A DNA stretch of 38,527 nt from Candidatus Avibacteroides excrementipullorum (GCA_018711405.1 DVIH01000128.1:1-38527); one strand, 5' to 3'. Counted from the first letter of the stretch, positions 7,976-16,414 are shown. Notes: generated from the letters alone by a model not told the origin. Translations and numbers: made by a program.

Positions 7976-9040
7976 ATGACAAAATTGCAGAAATCGAAAA
8001 TACAGCTCATAGAGATACTGATACATATTATTATATGCAGTATCGTGCTGGCATTCCCCTTCCTGATATTCAACAAAGAGGGATACAGCGAGAGAATGCT
8101 GCACCACGCTAAGGAAATGACTGTAATGCAGCTCGCTTTCATCGCAATATTCTACATCAACTACCTTGTATTGATACCCAAGCTCATATTCAGGAATAAG
8201 ACCGGGCAATACATTCTGATAAATATGGCACTGCTACTGATAATGCTCTTCGGCACACACCTGTGGCAAGAGTTCAACATAAACCTTATGTTGGAAAAAG
8301 GATTCACAAGACCATTGAAGAAAGGTCCGCCGAAATGGATATTCACCATACGCGATGCCTCGACCATGATAATGGTGATTTGCGTGAGCGTTGCCATAAG
8401 GATGAGCAAAAAATGGATACAGACCGAAAGCGCAAGGCGGGAGGCTGAAAAAAGCAAGACCGAAGCCGAACTGAAAAACCTGCGTGCACAGATAAACCCT
8501 CACTTCCTGCTCAACACGCTGAACAACATCTATGCACTGATAGCTTTCAACACCGACAAGGCACAACAGGCCGTGCAGGAGTTGAGCCGCCTGCTGAGAT
8601 ACGTGCTGTATGACAACCAGCAAACCACAGTCTCATTGGGAAAAGAAGCGGAATTCATCAAAAACTACATCGAGCTGATGAAAATAAGACTGGCTGACAA
8701 TGTGAAGCTGCAAACAGAGATTGACATTGACAAGGACAACCGCACTCAGATAGCGCCGCTCATATTCATATCGTTCATCGAGAACTCTTTCAAGCACGGC
8801 ATCTCGCCCACTGAAGACAGTTTCATAAAAATAGAACTGTCAGAAGACAACGGCTATGTGACATGCCACACGGAGAATACCAATTACCCAAAAAGCGATA
8901 AAGACAAAAGCGGAAGCGGAATAGGATTGGAACAGGTAAAAAAGAGACTGGAACTATTATATAAAGACAGATACAAATGGGTTCACAAAGTCGATAAAGA
9001 AAAAAACACGTATGTCTCAACACTAACAATCAAAGCATGA
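7976..9040 (+). CDS. LytS-type sensor histidine kinase
   Basis: 354 aa. Four predicted TM helices (about residues 12-32, 48-70, 78-95, 125-145) are followed by a short coiled coil and a His_kinase (PF06580-type) domain with QINPHFLLNTLNNIYALI; His176 is the likely phosphoacceptor. The ATPase domain shows the N box (FIENSFKHGI) and a G box (GSGIGLEQVKKRL). It has no recognisable extracytoplasmic sensor domain, so the stimulus is probably sensed in or at the membrane. It overlaps the response regulator by 4 bp (ATGA) and follows the exporter permease by 27 bp, so it probably controls or responds to the exporter. Confidence 0.94.
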   Translation: MTKLQKSKIQLIEILIHIIICSIVLAFPFLIFNKEGYSERMLHHAKEMTVMQLAFIAIFYINYLVLIPKLIFRNKTGQYILINMALLLIMLFGTHLWQEFNINLMLEKGFTRPLKKGPPKWIFTIRDASTMIMVICVSVAIRMSKKWIQTESARREAEKSKTEAELKNLRAQINPHFLLNTLNNIYALIAFNTDKAQQAVQELSRLLRYVLYDNQQTTVSLGKEAEFIKNYIELMKIRLADNVKLQTEIDIDKDNRTQIAPLIFISFIENSFKHGISPTEDSFIKIELSEDNGYVTCHTENTNYPKSDKDKSGSGIGLEQVKKRLELLYKDRYKWVHKVDKEKNTYVSTLTIKA

Positions 9041-9744
9041 TACTGAACACCATAATAATAGACGATGAGCCTCTCGCGCTCGACCTCATGGAAAGTTACG
9101 TCAGAAAGACGCCTTTTCTGAACCTGGTCGGGAAATATTCCAGCGCAGTAAAAGCCACAGAAGCATTGCAGGACAAAGATATCAACCTTATCTTCGTAGA
9201 CATACAGATGCCTGAGCTGAACGGATTGGAGTTTTCAAAAACAGTAGACCCCAATACCAGAATAATATTCACCACAGCATTCGACCAATATGCCATAGAC
9301 GGCTACAAAGTCAATGCGCTCGACTATCTGCTCAAACCCATATCATACACCGACTTCCTGCAATCGGCCACCAAAGCACTGCAATGGTTCAACGATTTCG
9401 GGGGCAAGACCGATGCCGCCAAAGATTTCATATTCGTCAAGACCAACTATAAACTCATAAAAGTGGAGTTCAGCTCCATACTATATATAGAAGGTCTGAA
9501 AGACTATGTGAAAATACACATCGAAAACGACAACAAGCCCATAATATCGTTGACAAGCCTGAAAAACATGGAAGACATATTGCCCGAGGCCGATTTCATG
9601 CGCGTGCACAGATCATACATAGTCAATAAAAACAAAATCAGAATCATTGACAGAGGACGCATAGTCTTCGGAAAAGATTACATCCCAATAGGGGAAAGTT
9701 ACAAGCAACAGTTCAACAGTTTCATTGACGACATATCCATATAA
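9037..9744 (+). CDS. LytTR-family response regulator
   Basis: 235 aa. An N-terminal receiver with the acidic pair (IIIDDEP), phosphorylatable Asp55 (LIFVDIQMPELNG) and the conserved Thr and Lys (IIFTTAFDQY; LLKPI) is followed by a C-terminal LytTR DNA-binding domain (about 130-232; ILYIEGLKDYVKIHI, RVHRSYIVN). Overlap with the kinase gene indicates translational coupling and a cognate pair. In Bacteroidota such pairs often sit beside MacB-type exporters and autoregulate them; that regulation is inferred here. Confidence 0.95.
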   Translation: MILNTIIIDDEPLALDLMESYVRKTPFLNLVGKYSSAVKATEALQDKDINLIFVDIQMPELNGLEFSKTVDPNTRIIFTTAFDQYAIDGYKVNALDYLLKPISYTDFLQSATKALQWFNDFGGKTDAAKDFIFVKTNYKLIKVEFSSILYIEGLKDYVKIHIENDNKPIISLTSLKNMEDILPEADFMRVHRSYIVNKNKIRIIDRGRIVFGKDYIPIGESYKQQFNSFIDDISI

Positions 9745-9795
9745 ATTCATATTTCATAATTCATTTCTTGTTTTTTCATTCATACTTCTATTCTG

Positions 9796-9828
9796 GGGAG
9801 GCGGTCTTTTTGGTAAAGATGGTCTCCC
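9796..9828 (+). terminator. possible terminator after the response regulator
   Basis: GGGAG at 9796 pairs with CTCCC at 9824, and an inner TCTTT pairs with AAAGA around a short loop, giving an imperfect stem. The following sequence, GCTTTCTTT, is T-rich. It fits the end of the exporter/two-component operon. Confidence 0.4.
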
Positions 9829-9913
9829 GCTTTCTTTATGCCTTTTCCGATATGCCGCAAGACAAACGGCCACATTATTTCCGCAAATCCATCCGTATTT
9901 GGGCGAGTTTCCC

Positions 9914-9921
9914 TATTTTTG
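9914..9921 (+). promoter_or_regulatory. -7 promoter element of the TPR/DAHP synthase operon
   Basis: TATTTTTG matches TAnnTTTG, 31 bp before the ATG at 9953. It lies inside the ORF-track extension beginning at 9725, which supports the shorter protein. Confidence 0.65.
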
Positions 9922-9952
9922 TAACCAAATATCAGTAACAACACATAATCAG

Positions 9953-10906
9953 ATGAGTTTCATAAGCAATCTTTTTTCAAACAAGAAAGACAAAGAACAG
10001 GCGGAAAAAGACAAGAATTTCGACATGTTCAAATTTGACGGAGTCAGAGCACAAAGAATGGGAAAGAACAAATATGCGGAACAATGTTTCCTCAAAGCTT
10101 TGGAAATAAAAGAAGAATACGAAACCCTGTTCTACCTTGCAAACCTATACATAGCCAACGGCATGGACAACGATGCGATAAATGCCATAGAAAGAATGAT
10201 GAAATGCGAACCGGACATCATCACACCCTATGAAATGGCGGCACAAGTCATGCTCAGAAACAACATGCCTGAAAAAGCGGAAGACTACATACTGAAAGCC
10301 TTGCAAACAAACAGCAACAATGCCGAACTGCTATGCTTTCTGGCATCAGCCGAAGCCGAAAGCGGCAAGTATGAAGAAGCCATAAGAGATGCATCCAAAG
10401 CCATAGCAATAAAAGAAGATTTCATAGATGCCTTAATATTCAGAGCCAGAACATATCTCAAACAGGGAGACAGCAGAAACGCACTGACCGATGCGGAGCG
10501 CGTGATGCAACTGGATGAAAACAACGAGCCTGCCATTAAGCTAACGGCTGAAATATATTCGGCTGAAGGCAGGAAAGAAGAAGCTGTAGAAATGTTCGAC
10601 AAGATGATACTCCTCAATCCCTACAACAGCGAAGCATACTTGGGCAAAGCCAGAATACTGACGGAAGAAGGCAAGGCAGAGGCAGCAAAAGACGTGCTCG
10701 ATGAAGCCATAGACATCAATCCGGCCGAAGCAGACCTGTACAAGGCAAGAGCCGAAGCCAAATCAAAACTCGGCGATGAAAAAGGAAGCGAAGAAGACAT
10801 GGCAAAGTGCAAAGAACTGTCAGACGCTGAAAAGGAAAAAGCAAACGACCTTACAGACAAAGAAAAGAAAACCGAATTCGACAACATCATAGGCATATTC
10901 AAATAA
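9953..10906 (+). CDS. tetratricopeptide repeat protein
   Basis: 317 aa from the ATG at 9953 (MSFISNLFSNKK). The track start at 9725 overlaps the response regulator and contains a promoter, so it is rejected. After a charged N-terminus the protein is a run of about seven TPR units (such as AEQCFLKALEIKEEYETLFYL in part, EAIRDASKAIAIKEDFIDAL, EAVEMFDKMILLNPYNSEAYL), ending in a Lys/Glu/Asp-rich tail. No signal peptide, so it is predicted to be cytoplasmic. The DAHP synthase/chorismate mutase gene begins 14 bp downstream, so they are likely cotranscribed, although no functional link to aromatic amino acid synthesis is known. The binding partner is unknown. Confidence 0.85.
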   Translation: MSFISNLFSNKKDKEQAEKDKNFDMFKFDGVRAQRMGKNKYAEQCFLKALEIKEEYETLFYLANLYIANGMDNDAINAIERMMKCEPDIITPYEMAAQVMLRNNMPEKAEDYILKALQTNSNNAELLCFLASAEAESGKYEEAIRDASKAIAIKEDFIDALIFRARTYLKQGDSRNALTDAERVMQLDENNEPAIKLTAEIYSAEGRKEEAVEMFDKMILLNPYNSEAYLGKARILTEEGKAEAAKDVLDEAIDINPAEADLYKARAEAKSKLGDEKGSEEDMAKCKELSDAEKEKANDLTDKEKKTEFDNIIGIFK

Positions 10907-10920
10907 CATAAAAGGCGGCA

Positions 10921-11976
10921 ATGGAACTCCAGCCCATATTCAACAAAGACATACTCGGCAACCAACCGTTTATAATAGCAGGCCCGTGCAGTGCTGAAAC
11001 CGAAAGACAAACACTCGACACAGCCTGCCGCCTTGCCGAAAACGGCATACGCCTGTTCCGCGCGGGGATATGGAAACCGAGAACCAAACCCGGCTGCTTC
11101 GAAGGCATAGGGACCGAAGGCCTGAAATGGCTGCAAAAAGTAAAGCAGCAGACAGGCATGCTCGTCTCCACAGAAGTAGCCACACCACAACACGTGCGAC
11201 AAGCCTTAGACTACGGACTCGACTTCATCTGGATAGGAGCCAGAACCACATCCAATCCGTTTGCAGTGCAGGAAATAGCCGACTCGCTCGCCGGACACGA
11301 CATTCCGGTGCTGGTCAAAAACCCCATAAGTCCCGACATCGCCCTATGGACCGGAGCCATAGAACGCCTGTACAATGCAGGCATAAAACGCTTGGGAGCG
11401 ATACATCGCGGATTCACGTCTTACAACAGACACTTGTATCGCAACACACCATACTGGGAAATACCCATAGAACTGAAAATGCAGATGCCGCAACTCACCA
11501 TGATATGCGACCCGAGCCACATAGGCGGAAAAAGGGAACTGGTGGCCGACCTTTGCATACAGGCTATGGAACTGCGGTTCAACGGGCTTATCATAGAGTC
11601 GCATATCAATCCTGACGAAGCATGGAGCGATGCCGGACAACAGATAACACCGGACGAACTGAAATATATCATAAGCCATATAACAGAGAAAAACAGCAAA
11701 ACAGTGGACAAAGACATCAACAGCCTGCGCACGCAAATAGACGAATGCGATGAAGCATTGGTGGAACTGCTCGCCAAAAGGATGCAACTGGCTAAAGAGA
11801 TAGGAGCATTCAAGAAGCACAACAACATGAGCGTCCTGCAACAAGACCGCTACAATGAAATACTGAAAAAAAGGATGGCACAGGCAGAAAACCTGTCGCT
11901 CGACAAGGACTTCATAAAAAAGATATTCCAGACCATACACACAGCATCGGTCAACGAACAGATAAAATTGAAATGA
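10921..11976 (+). CDS. bifunctional DAHP synthase/chorismate mutase
   Basis: 351 aa. Residues of about 1-255 form a type I-beta DAHP synthase: IIAGPCSAE, KPRTKPGCFEGIG, GARTTSNPFAVQE, VLVKNP, GAIHRGFT and CDPSHIGGKRE supply the PEP, erythrose-4-phosphate and metal-binding residues. Residues of about 260-345 are an AroQ-type chorismate mutase (LRTQIDECDEALVELLAKRM, KEIGAFKKHN). The fusion commits carbon to the shikimate pathway and also converts chorismate to prephenate for Phe and Tyr; linking the two allows feedback through the mutase domain. This architecture is normal in Bacteroidota. Both domains look intact. Confidence 0.95.
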   Translation: MELQPIFNKDILGNQPFIIAGPCSAETERQTLDTACRLAENGIRLFRAGIWKPRTKPGCFEGIGTEGLKWLQKVKQQTGMLVSTEVATPQHVRQALDYGLDFIWIGARTTSNPFAVQEIADSLAGHDIPVLVKNPISPDIALWTGAIERLYNAGIKRLGAIHRGFTSYNRHLYRNTPYWEIPIELKMQMPQLTMICDPSHIGGKRELVADLCIQAMELRFNGLIIESHINPDEAWSDAGQQITPDELKYIISHITEKNSKTVDKDINSLRTQIDECDEALVELLAKRMQLAKEIGAFKKHNNMSVLQQDRYNEILKKRMAQAENLSLDKDFIKKIFQTIHTASVNEQIKLK

Positions 11977-11989
11977 ACATCAGCCCATC

Positions 11990-12184
11990 ATGAAAGAAGA
12001 AATAGAAAAAGCCATACTGCACGGAATAGTATTCAAGCCGAAAGCCGAAAGAGACACTGACACAAACAGCACAAAAGTAAAGACAAAAGCAAAGAAAAAG
12101 AAATACATCACAGGCACGCACGGTTCCGATTCGGCCAAGAAAAAAGCCGAAATCAGAAAAAGGAGAGCCAACAGAAAAAGATGA
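11990..12184 (+). CDS. small Lys/Arg-rich protein, unknown function
   Basis: 64 aa, begins 13 bp after the DAHP synthase stop codon on the same strand with an ATG. More than a third of residues are Lys or Arg (VKTKAKKKKY; KKKAEIRKRRANRKR), with a short amphipathic N-terminus (MKEEIEKAILHGIVF). No other gene overlaps it and the spacing suggests translation within the operon. The composition suggests nucleic-acid or ribosome binding, but I recognise no family. It could still be a chance ORF. Confidence 0.55.
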   Translation: MKEEIEKAILHGIVFKPKAERDTDTNSTKVKTKAKKKKYITGTHGSDSAKKKAEIRKRRANRKR

Positions 12185-12243
12185 AAACCCGCGACATGAG
12201 CAAACTCTTGCCCACGCACCTATGATTTATGGCTTAAAAACCA

Positions 12244-12251
12244 TATCTTTG
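12244..12251 (+). promoter_or_regulatory. -7 promoter element of pyk
   Basis: TATCTTTG matches TAnnTTTG, leaving a 5' leader of roughly 65-70 nt before the pyk ATG. Confidence 0.7.
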
Positions 12252-12325
12252 CACAAGATTTACAAAAATCCGCACCAGTTCACACCGGAAAAACAGATTT
12301 TAATCATACATATAATTAAGTGAAT

Positions 12326-13723
12326 ATGAAAAGGACAAAGATTGTTGCTACCATTTCAGACAAACGTTGCGATGTAGACTTCCTGAAAAGCCTTTATGAC
12401 GCAGGGATGAACGTTGTCAGGCTGAACACAGCCCACCAGACATTTCCAGACACGCTAAAAGTAATAGAAAACGTGAGGAAAGTATCAGAAAACATCGCAT
12501 TGCTGATAGACACCAAAGGACCCGAAATAAGAACCACCGACATAGAAAATCCGCTGGAAGTAAAAAAAGGCGACATAGTATTAATGACCGGTTCGCCCAA
12601 AATCTGCGGAGAGAAAATCATACACGTGTCATACGATGAGTTCGTGAGAGACATACCGGTAGGCTCAAGAGTGCTGATAGACGATGGCGACATAGAGCTG
12701 ATAGTAATGTCGAAGAAAGACAACCTGCTCGAACTCGTGGCATCCAATCCCGGACTGATAAAAAACAGAAAGAGCATAAACGTGCCGGGAGTATCCATAA
12801 AACTCGCATCGCTGAGCGACAAAGACCGCTCTTTCATAGAATTTGCCATAGAAAACAAACTCGACTTCATAGCCCACTCTTTCGTGCGCAACAAAAAAGA
12901 TGTGCAGGAAATAAAAGACATACTCAAAGCACACGACAGCGACATCAAGATAATAGCGAAAATAGAAAACCAGGAGGGAGTGGACAACATCGATGAAATC
13001 CTGGACAACGTGTACGGCATCATGGTGGCAAGAGGAGACCTCGCAATAGAGATAGAAGCCGAAAAGATACCGAAAATCCAAAGATACATAGTCAACAAAT
13101 GCGTAGAGCGCAAAAAACCGGTAATAATCGCCACGCAGATGCTGCACACCATGATAGAACATCCGCGCCCCACACGCGCAGAGGTTAGCGACATAGCAAA
13201 CGCCGTGTTCAGCGGCACAGACGCCATAATGCTGAGCGGAGAGACCGCATACGGCGAATATCCTCTGGAAGCAGTACAGGTCATGACCAAAGTAGCCGAA
13301 GCCAACGAATCGGTGACACCGCCCGACTACAACCGCAACCTCGTGAAAATAGAAAACGAAAATACAGCCGCAATAGCCCGCGCAGCCGTCAAAATCACCA
13401 ACCAGCTGCCCATAAAAGCCATAGTGATGGACACTTGGTCGGGACGCACGGCCAGATACATAGCCGCATTCAGGGCATGGCTCCCGGTATATGCAGTATG
13501 CTACAAGAAAAACGTAATGCGCGAACTGGCTCTGTCATACGGCATAATCCCTAAATACTCCACCCTGCCCGACTCGCACGATGAGTTCATGAAATCATTG
13601 CCCGACATGCTGCTCAACGCAGGTTTCTCGTCAGATGACCAGATACTCATCATCGGTGGCAGCTTCGGACACCTCAGAGGAGCCTCGTTCATCAAGATAT
13701 GTAAGATAAGCGACATAAAATAA
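12326..13723 (+). CDS. pyk: pyruvate kinase
   Basis: 465 aa starting MKRTKIVATISDKRCD; the track start at 12320 is a GTG six bases upstream. The catalytic barrel shows NTAHQT (phosphate contact), DTKGPEIRT, the B domain (about 70-165), IAKIENQEG (catalytic Lys/Glu), IMVARGDLAIEI, KPVIIATQML and the signature region ending DAIMLSGETAYGEYP. The C-terminal regulatory domain (about 335-465) is complete. It makes ATP and pyruvate from PEP in glycolysis. One small departure is NTAH where most bacterial enzymes have N-[FL]-S-H. It is transcribed alone, with its own promoter and a hairpin terminator. Confidence 0.95.
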   Translation: MKRTKIVATISDKRCDVDFLKSLYDAGMNVVRLNTAHQTFPDTLKVIENVRKVSENIALLIDTKGPEIRTTDIENPLEVKKGDIVLMTGSPKICGEKIIHVSYDEFVRDIPVGSRVLIDDGDIELIVMSKKDNLLELVASNPGLIKNRKSINVPGVSIKLASLSDKDRSFIEFAIENKLDFIAHSFVRNKKDVQEIKDILKAHDSDIKIIAKIENQEGVDNIDEILDNVYGIMVARGDLAIEIEAEKIPKIQRYIVNKCVERKKPVIIATQMLHTMIEHPRPTRAEVSDIANAVFSGTDAIMLSGETAYGEYPLEAVQVMTKVAEANESVTPPDYNRNLVKIENENTAAIARAAVKITNQLPIKAIVMDTWSGRTARYIAAFRAWLPVYAVCYKKNVMRELALSYGIIPKYSTLPDSHDEFMKSLPDMLLNAGFSSDDQILIIGGSFGHLRGASFIKICKISDIK

Positions 13724-13753
13724 CATATACAAAACCTCCAAAACATCTTGCAC

Positions 13754-13791
13754 AGAGCCGACCGTGTCTGCATAACAGACCGGCCGGCTCT
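13754..13791 (+). terminator. rho-independent terminator of pyk
   Basis: AGAGCCG pairs with CGGCTCT, with further inner pairing (CCG/CGG, TCTG/CAGA), followed by CATTTTG. It begins 30 bp after the pyk stop codon. Confidence 0.75.
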
Positions 13792-13833
13792 CATTTTGCT
13801 GCCCCCGAAAAGGCACAATACATCATCGGCGGA

Positions 13834-13921
13834 GATGTGCGCCATCTCCGCCCGGTATGTACGCCATCTTTGCCCGGGATGGCGCACATACCGACCCGAT
13901 ACCGAGCCGATCCCCGGATGG
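13834..13921. repeat. 22-bp periodic dyad array, locus 2 (A A a b)
   Basis: Cores at 13834 (GATGTGCGCCATC), 13856 (TATGTACGCCATC), 13878 (GATGGCGCACATA) and 13900 (TACCGAGCCGATC), with 9-bp linkers TCCGCCCGG, TTTGCCCGG, CCGACCCGA and CCCGGATGG. Core 1 extends into a perfect 10-bp stem (GGCGGAGATG/CATCTCCGCC). A weak fifth core may precede it at 13812. The array lies between the pyk terminator and the hexosaminidase terminator. Read in reverse complement it has the same core order as locus 4. Confidence 0.97.
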
Positions 13922-13948
13922 CATGAAAAACCATGCCGCACACATGAT

Positions 13949-13994
13949 AAAAAACAGCGGGAGAGGCTCCGCTTTCCGGTGAAGCCTCTCCCGC
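13949..13994 (-). terminator. rho-independent terminator of the hexosaminidase gene
   Basis: On the minus strand GCGGGAGAGGCT/AGCCTCTCCCGC form a perfect 12-bp inverted repeat (13957-13968 with 13983-13994) around a 14-nt loop, followed by TGTTTTTTATC. It begins 30 bp past the stop codon. Confidence 0.9.
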
Positions 13995-14023
13995 CGCCGA
14001 TTCATTTATCGGCAAAGTATCAA

Positions 14024-16375
14024 TCAGTTGTGAAACAGCATGTCGCCCGTGACTTTGGAGAATTCAGGCGCGTCCGCCTTTCTCAGACGTATGGCAGTCT
14101 CCGACCAGTTCGACGGCCAGCCGCCAATGATATGTCCGAGAAATACCGCTTTCACTTCGTGCAGTCCGGCAGCAAGCGCCACTGATGTATCGGTGCGCGA
14201 GAACTTCTTCACCTCTCCCCTGTTGTTTATGAGCAGTTTGCCGTCTATCCATACCTCCTCAAGCTCGGATGACAAATAATACACTCCGTCTTCGGGGATA
14301 TTGACATAGCCTTCGGCTATGGCTGCGTACTGCTTCACTCCTCTCATCGACTCGCTCGACTTCTCATAAGAGCCAAGCTCTCTGAGTTCTTTGGCCACAG
14401 GCGACGCTGACGGTTTGTTGCCCGACTTAGCCAGTTCGTCCACATTCAGATAGGTGCCGTAGGTGATGCTCATCTTCAGACCCGGTTTCAGACCTTCCAC
14501 CTGCTTTGCAGCAGCCAATTCCTGCTTTTCCACTTTTATGGTTCTCACAGGACTGAGTTTTCCTGATGGCAGTGCTGTGGCTATCTTCAGCACACATGTT
14601 TTGTCGAAATGCAGAGGTCCCGCATATTCAGCCGAAGCCGCTGTAGGCTCGGAGCCGTCAAGTGTATAGACCATTTTCAGGTTTCGCGTGTTGCGGAAAG
14701 TCAGTGTGGTGCTGTCGGTGAAGGCAACAAAGTTGCACGAACCTTCCGGCTGCTCCGGTTGCGGGATGTGATAGTTGATGCCGTGCGCATCGAGGCGTAC
14801 GTATGCATTGTTTATCCTGCGTTCAAAGTCATTGTAGTCTTTCCTGTCGACATTGGTCCATGCTATTTCGGCCAAAGCAAGCGCACGGGGATACATCCTG
14901 TATTCGCGTATTGCCGTAGAATAAAGATATTCGGCCCAAAGGTTGACCTGCACGCCGAGTATGTGCTTGTCTTTGCCGAGCTGCACCAGCGTGTCGGGCA
15001 CAGGATTGTAGTCATACACCGTTTCAAGTGTAGACAGGCAGCAGATTGCCACAGGTTCTATCTTCGGATCGCCCTGATAGTAGTCTATATACAGGCCTTC
15101 CGAACCGGGAGTCATAATCACGTCATGCCCCATGAGAGCCGACTCTATGCCGCCTTCCTCGCCGCGCCACGACATGACTGTGGCGCTCGGTGCAAGTCCT
15201 CCTTCGAGTATCTCATCCCAACCTATCATCTTCTTGCCGCATCTTTCCACCACTTTCTCCATCCTCTTTACAAAATAGCTCTGCAATTTTTCTTCGGCCG
15301 TATGCTTTCCGTCAGCCACAAGCCCTTCTTCTCTTATCCGCTTCTGGCAGAGAGGACAGTTTTTCCAGCTTGTCTTGGGGCATTCGTCACCGCCTATATG
15401 GAAGTATTCGCCGGGAAACAGAGCGGCAACCTCTTCTATGACATTGGCCATAAATTCAAACGGCTCTTCCTTGCCTGCGCACATCACGATGTCTTCCACT
15501 CCCCAGATGATGCGCGGCGTGCCCTGCTCTCCCTTGCACGACAGCTCCGGATATGCGGCAATGGCTGCCATCTCATGTCCCGGCAGCTCTATCTCCGGCA
15601 CAATCGTAATGAAACGGTCGGCAGCATATTTCACCACATCCTTTATCTGCTCCTGAGTGTAATAGCCTCCGTATTCATATCCTTCTCCCTCTATCCTCTT
15701 GGAGCCTATCTCGGTCAGTTTCGGATATTTCTTTATCTCTATCCTCCAGCCTTGATCATCGGTCAGATGCCAGTGCAGCCTGTTGATCTTGAACATGGCC
15801 AGCACATCTATCTGTTTCTTGATATCCTCCACGCTTATAAAGTGCCGGCAAGCATCCAGCAATACACCCCTGTAGCTGAATCTCGGTTCGTCTTTTATGC
15901 TCACTGCCTGTGCCGTCCAAGACATATTGCCAGCTTTCTCTCCGTTTTCTATCTCAGCCGGGAGCAGCTGCATGAAACTCTGCATGCCGTAGAACACGCC
16001 TTGTGCCGTCTTTGCCTTGACCAATACCTTATCGGAAGTCACATCGAGAGTGTACCCCTCGCTGCCAGTCTCCAAAGTTGTATCTATTTCGAGCGAGATG
16101 TCGCCTTCGTCTGCCACCTTGATGTCATATCCTGTGGCGCCTGATATCTTCCCTGCGAAATATTCCGCCACGCTTTTCACGTCAGGCTCCGCAGCGCCGA
16201 TGACGGTATTGCGCGAAAGCGAAAAGCCGCCTTCGTTCACGACCATGTCCTGAGGCATAGGTATGATGTTTATGCCTTCATTGTAACTCTTTGCTCCGTC
16301 AGGACTTCCGGCGCACGACATGAGCATCGTGGCTGCGACAGTCCCTGCACAAATACTTGATAGGATTTTCTTCAT
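14024..16375 (-). CDS. lipoprotein beta-N-acetylhexosaminidase, GH20
   Basis: 783 aa from the ATG at 16375 (MKKILSSICAG); the longer track start has no support. A lipoprotein signal ends at LMSC with the lipid-modified Cys21. Residues 35-160 form the GH20b N-terminal domain; the catalytic barrel follows (YRGVLLDACRHF, RLHWHLTDDQGWRIEIK, PEIELPGHEMAAIAAYPEL) with the catalytic Asp330-Glu331 pair in HIGGDECPK. A chitobiase-type C-terminal domain (YTLDGSEPTAASAEYAGPL) and a PA14-like beta domain (GYVNIPEDGVYYLSSELEEVWIDG, in pieces) complete it. It should release terminal GlcNAc or GalNAc from glycans at the cell envelope, for example from mucin or host N-glycans. No SusC/D pair lies nearby, so it is a stand-alone enzyme. 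Confidence 0.95.
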   Translation of the reverse strand: MKKILSSICAGTVAATMLMSCAGSPDGAKSYNEGINIIPMPQDMVVNEGGFSLSRNTVIGAAEPDVKSVAEYFAGKISGATGYDIKVADEGDISLEIDTTLETGSEGYTLDVTSDKVLVKAKTAQGVFYGMQSFMQLLPAEIENGEKAGNMSWTAQAVSIKDEPRFSYRGVLLDACRHFISVEDIKKQIDVLAMFKINRLHWHLTDDQGWRIEIKKYPKLTEIGSKRIEGEGYEYGGYYTQEQIKDVVKYAADRFITIVPEIELPGHEMAAIAAYPELSCKGEQGTPRIIWGVEDIVMCAGKEEPFEFMANVIEEVAALFPGEYFHIGGDECPKTSWKNCPLCQKRIREEGLVADGKHTAEEKLQSYFVKRMEKVVERCGKKMIGWDEILEGGLAPSATVMSWRGEEGGIESALMGHDVIMTPGSEGLYIDYYQGDPKIEPVAICCLSTLETVYDYNPVPDTLVQLGKDKHILGVQVNLWAEYLYSTAIREYRMYPRALALAEIAWTNVDRKDYNDFERRINNAYVRLDAHGINYHIPQPEQPEGSCNFVAFTDSTTLTFRNTRNLKMVYTLDGSEPTAASAEYAGPLHFDKTCVLKIATALPSGKLSPVRTIKVEKQELAAAKQVEGLKPGLKMSITYGTYLNVDELAKSGNKPSASPVAKELRELGSYEKSSESMRGVKQYAAIAEGYVNIPEDGVYYLSSELEEVWIDGKLLINNRGEVKKFSRTDTSVALAAGLHEVKAVFLGHIIGGWPSNWSETAIRLRKADAPEFSKVTGDMLFHN

Positions 16376-16406
16376 AATGCTGAATATATTTATGGTAATA
16401 TGCCTA

Positions 16407-16414
16407 CAAAAGTA
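16407..16414 (-). promoter_or_regulatory. -7 promoter element of the hexosaminidase gene
   Basis: TACTTTTG on the minus strand matches TAnnTTTG, 31 bp upstream of the ATG at 16375. Confidence 0.7.

Noticed and set aside
12394-13305. 303-aa minus-strand ORF
   Set aside because: Antisense shadow of pyk, Ser/Met-rich translation without domain.
14609-16144. 511-aa plus-strand ORF
   Set aside because: Exactly antisense to the GH20 hexosaminidase gene, which has full catalytic motifs. The translation is rich in Cys, His and Tyr with no domain.
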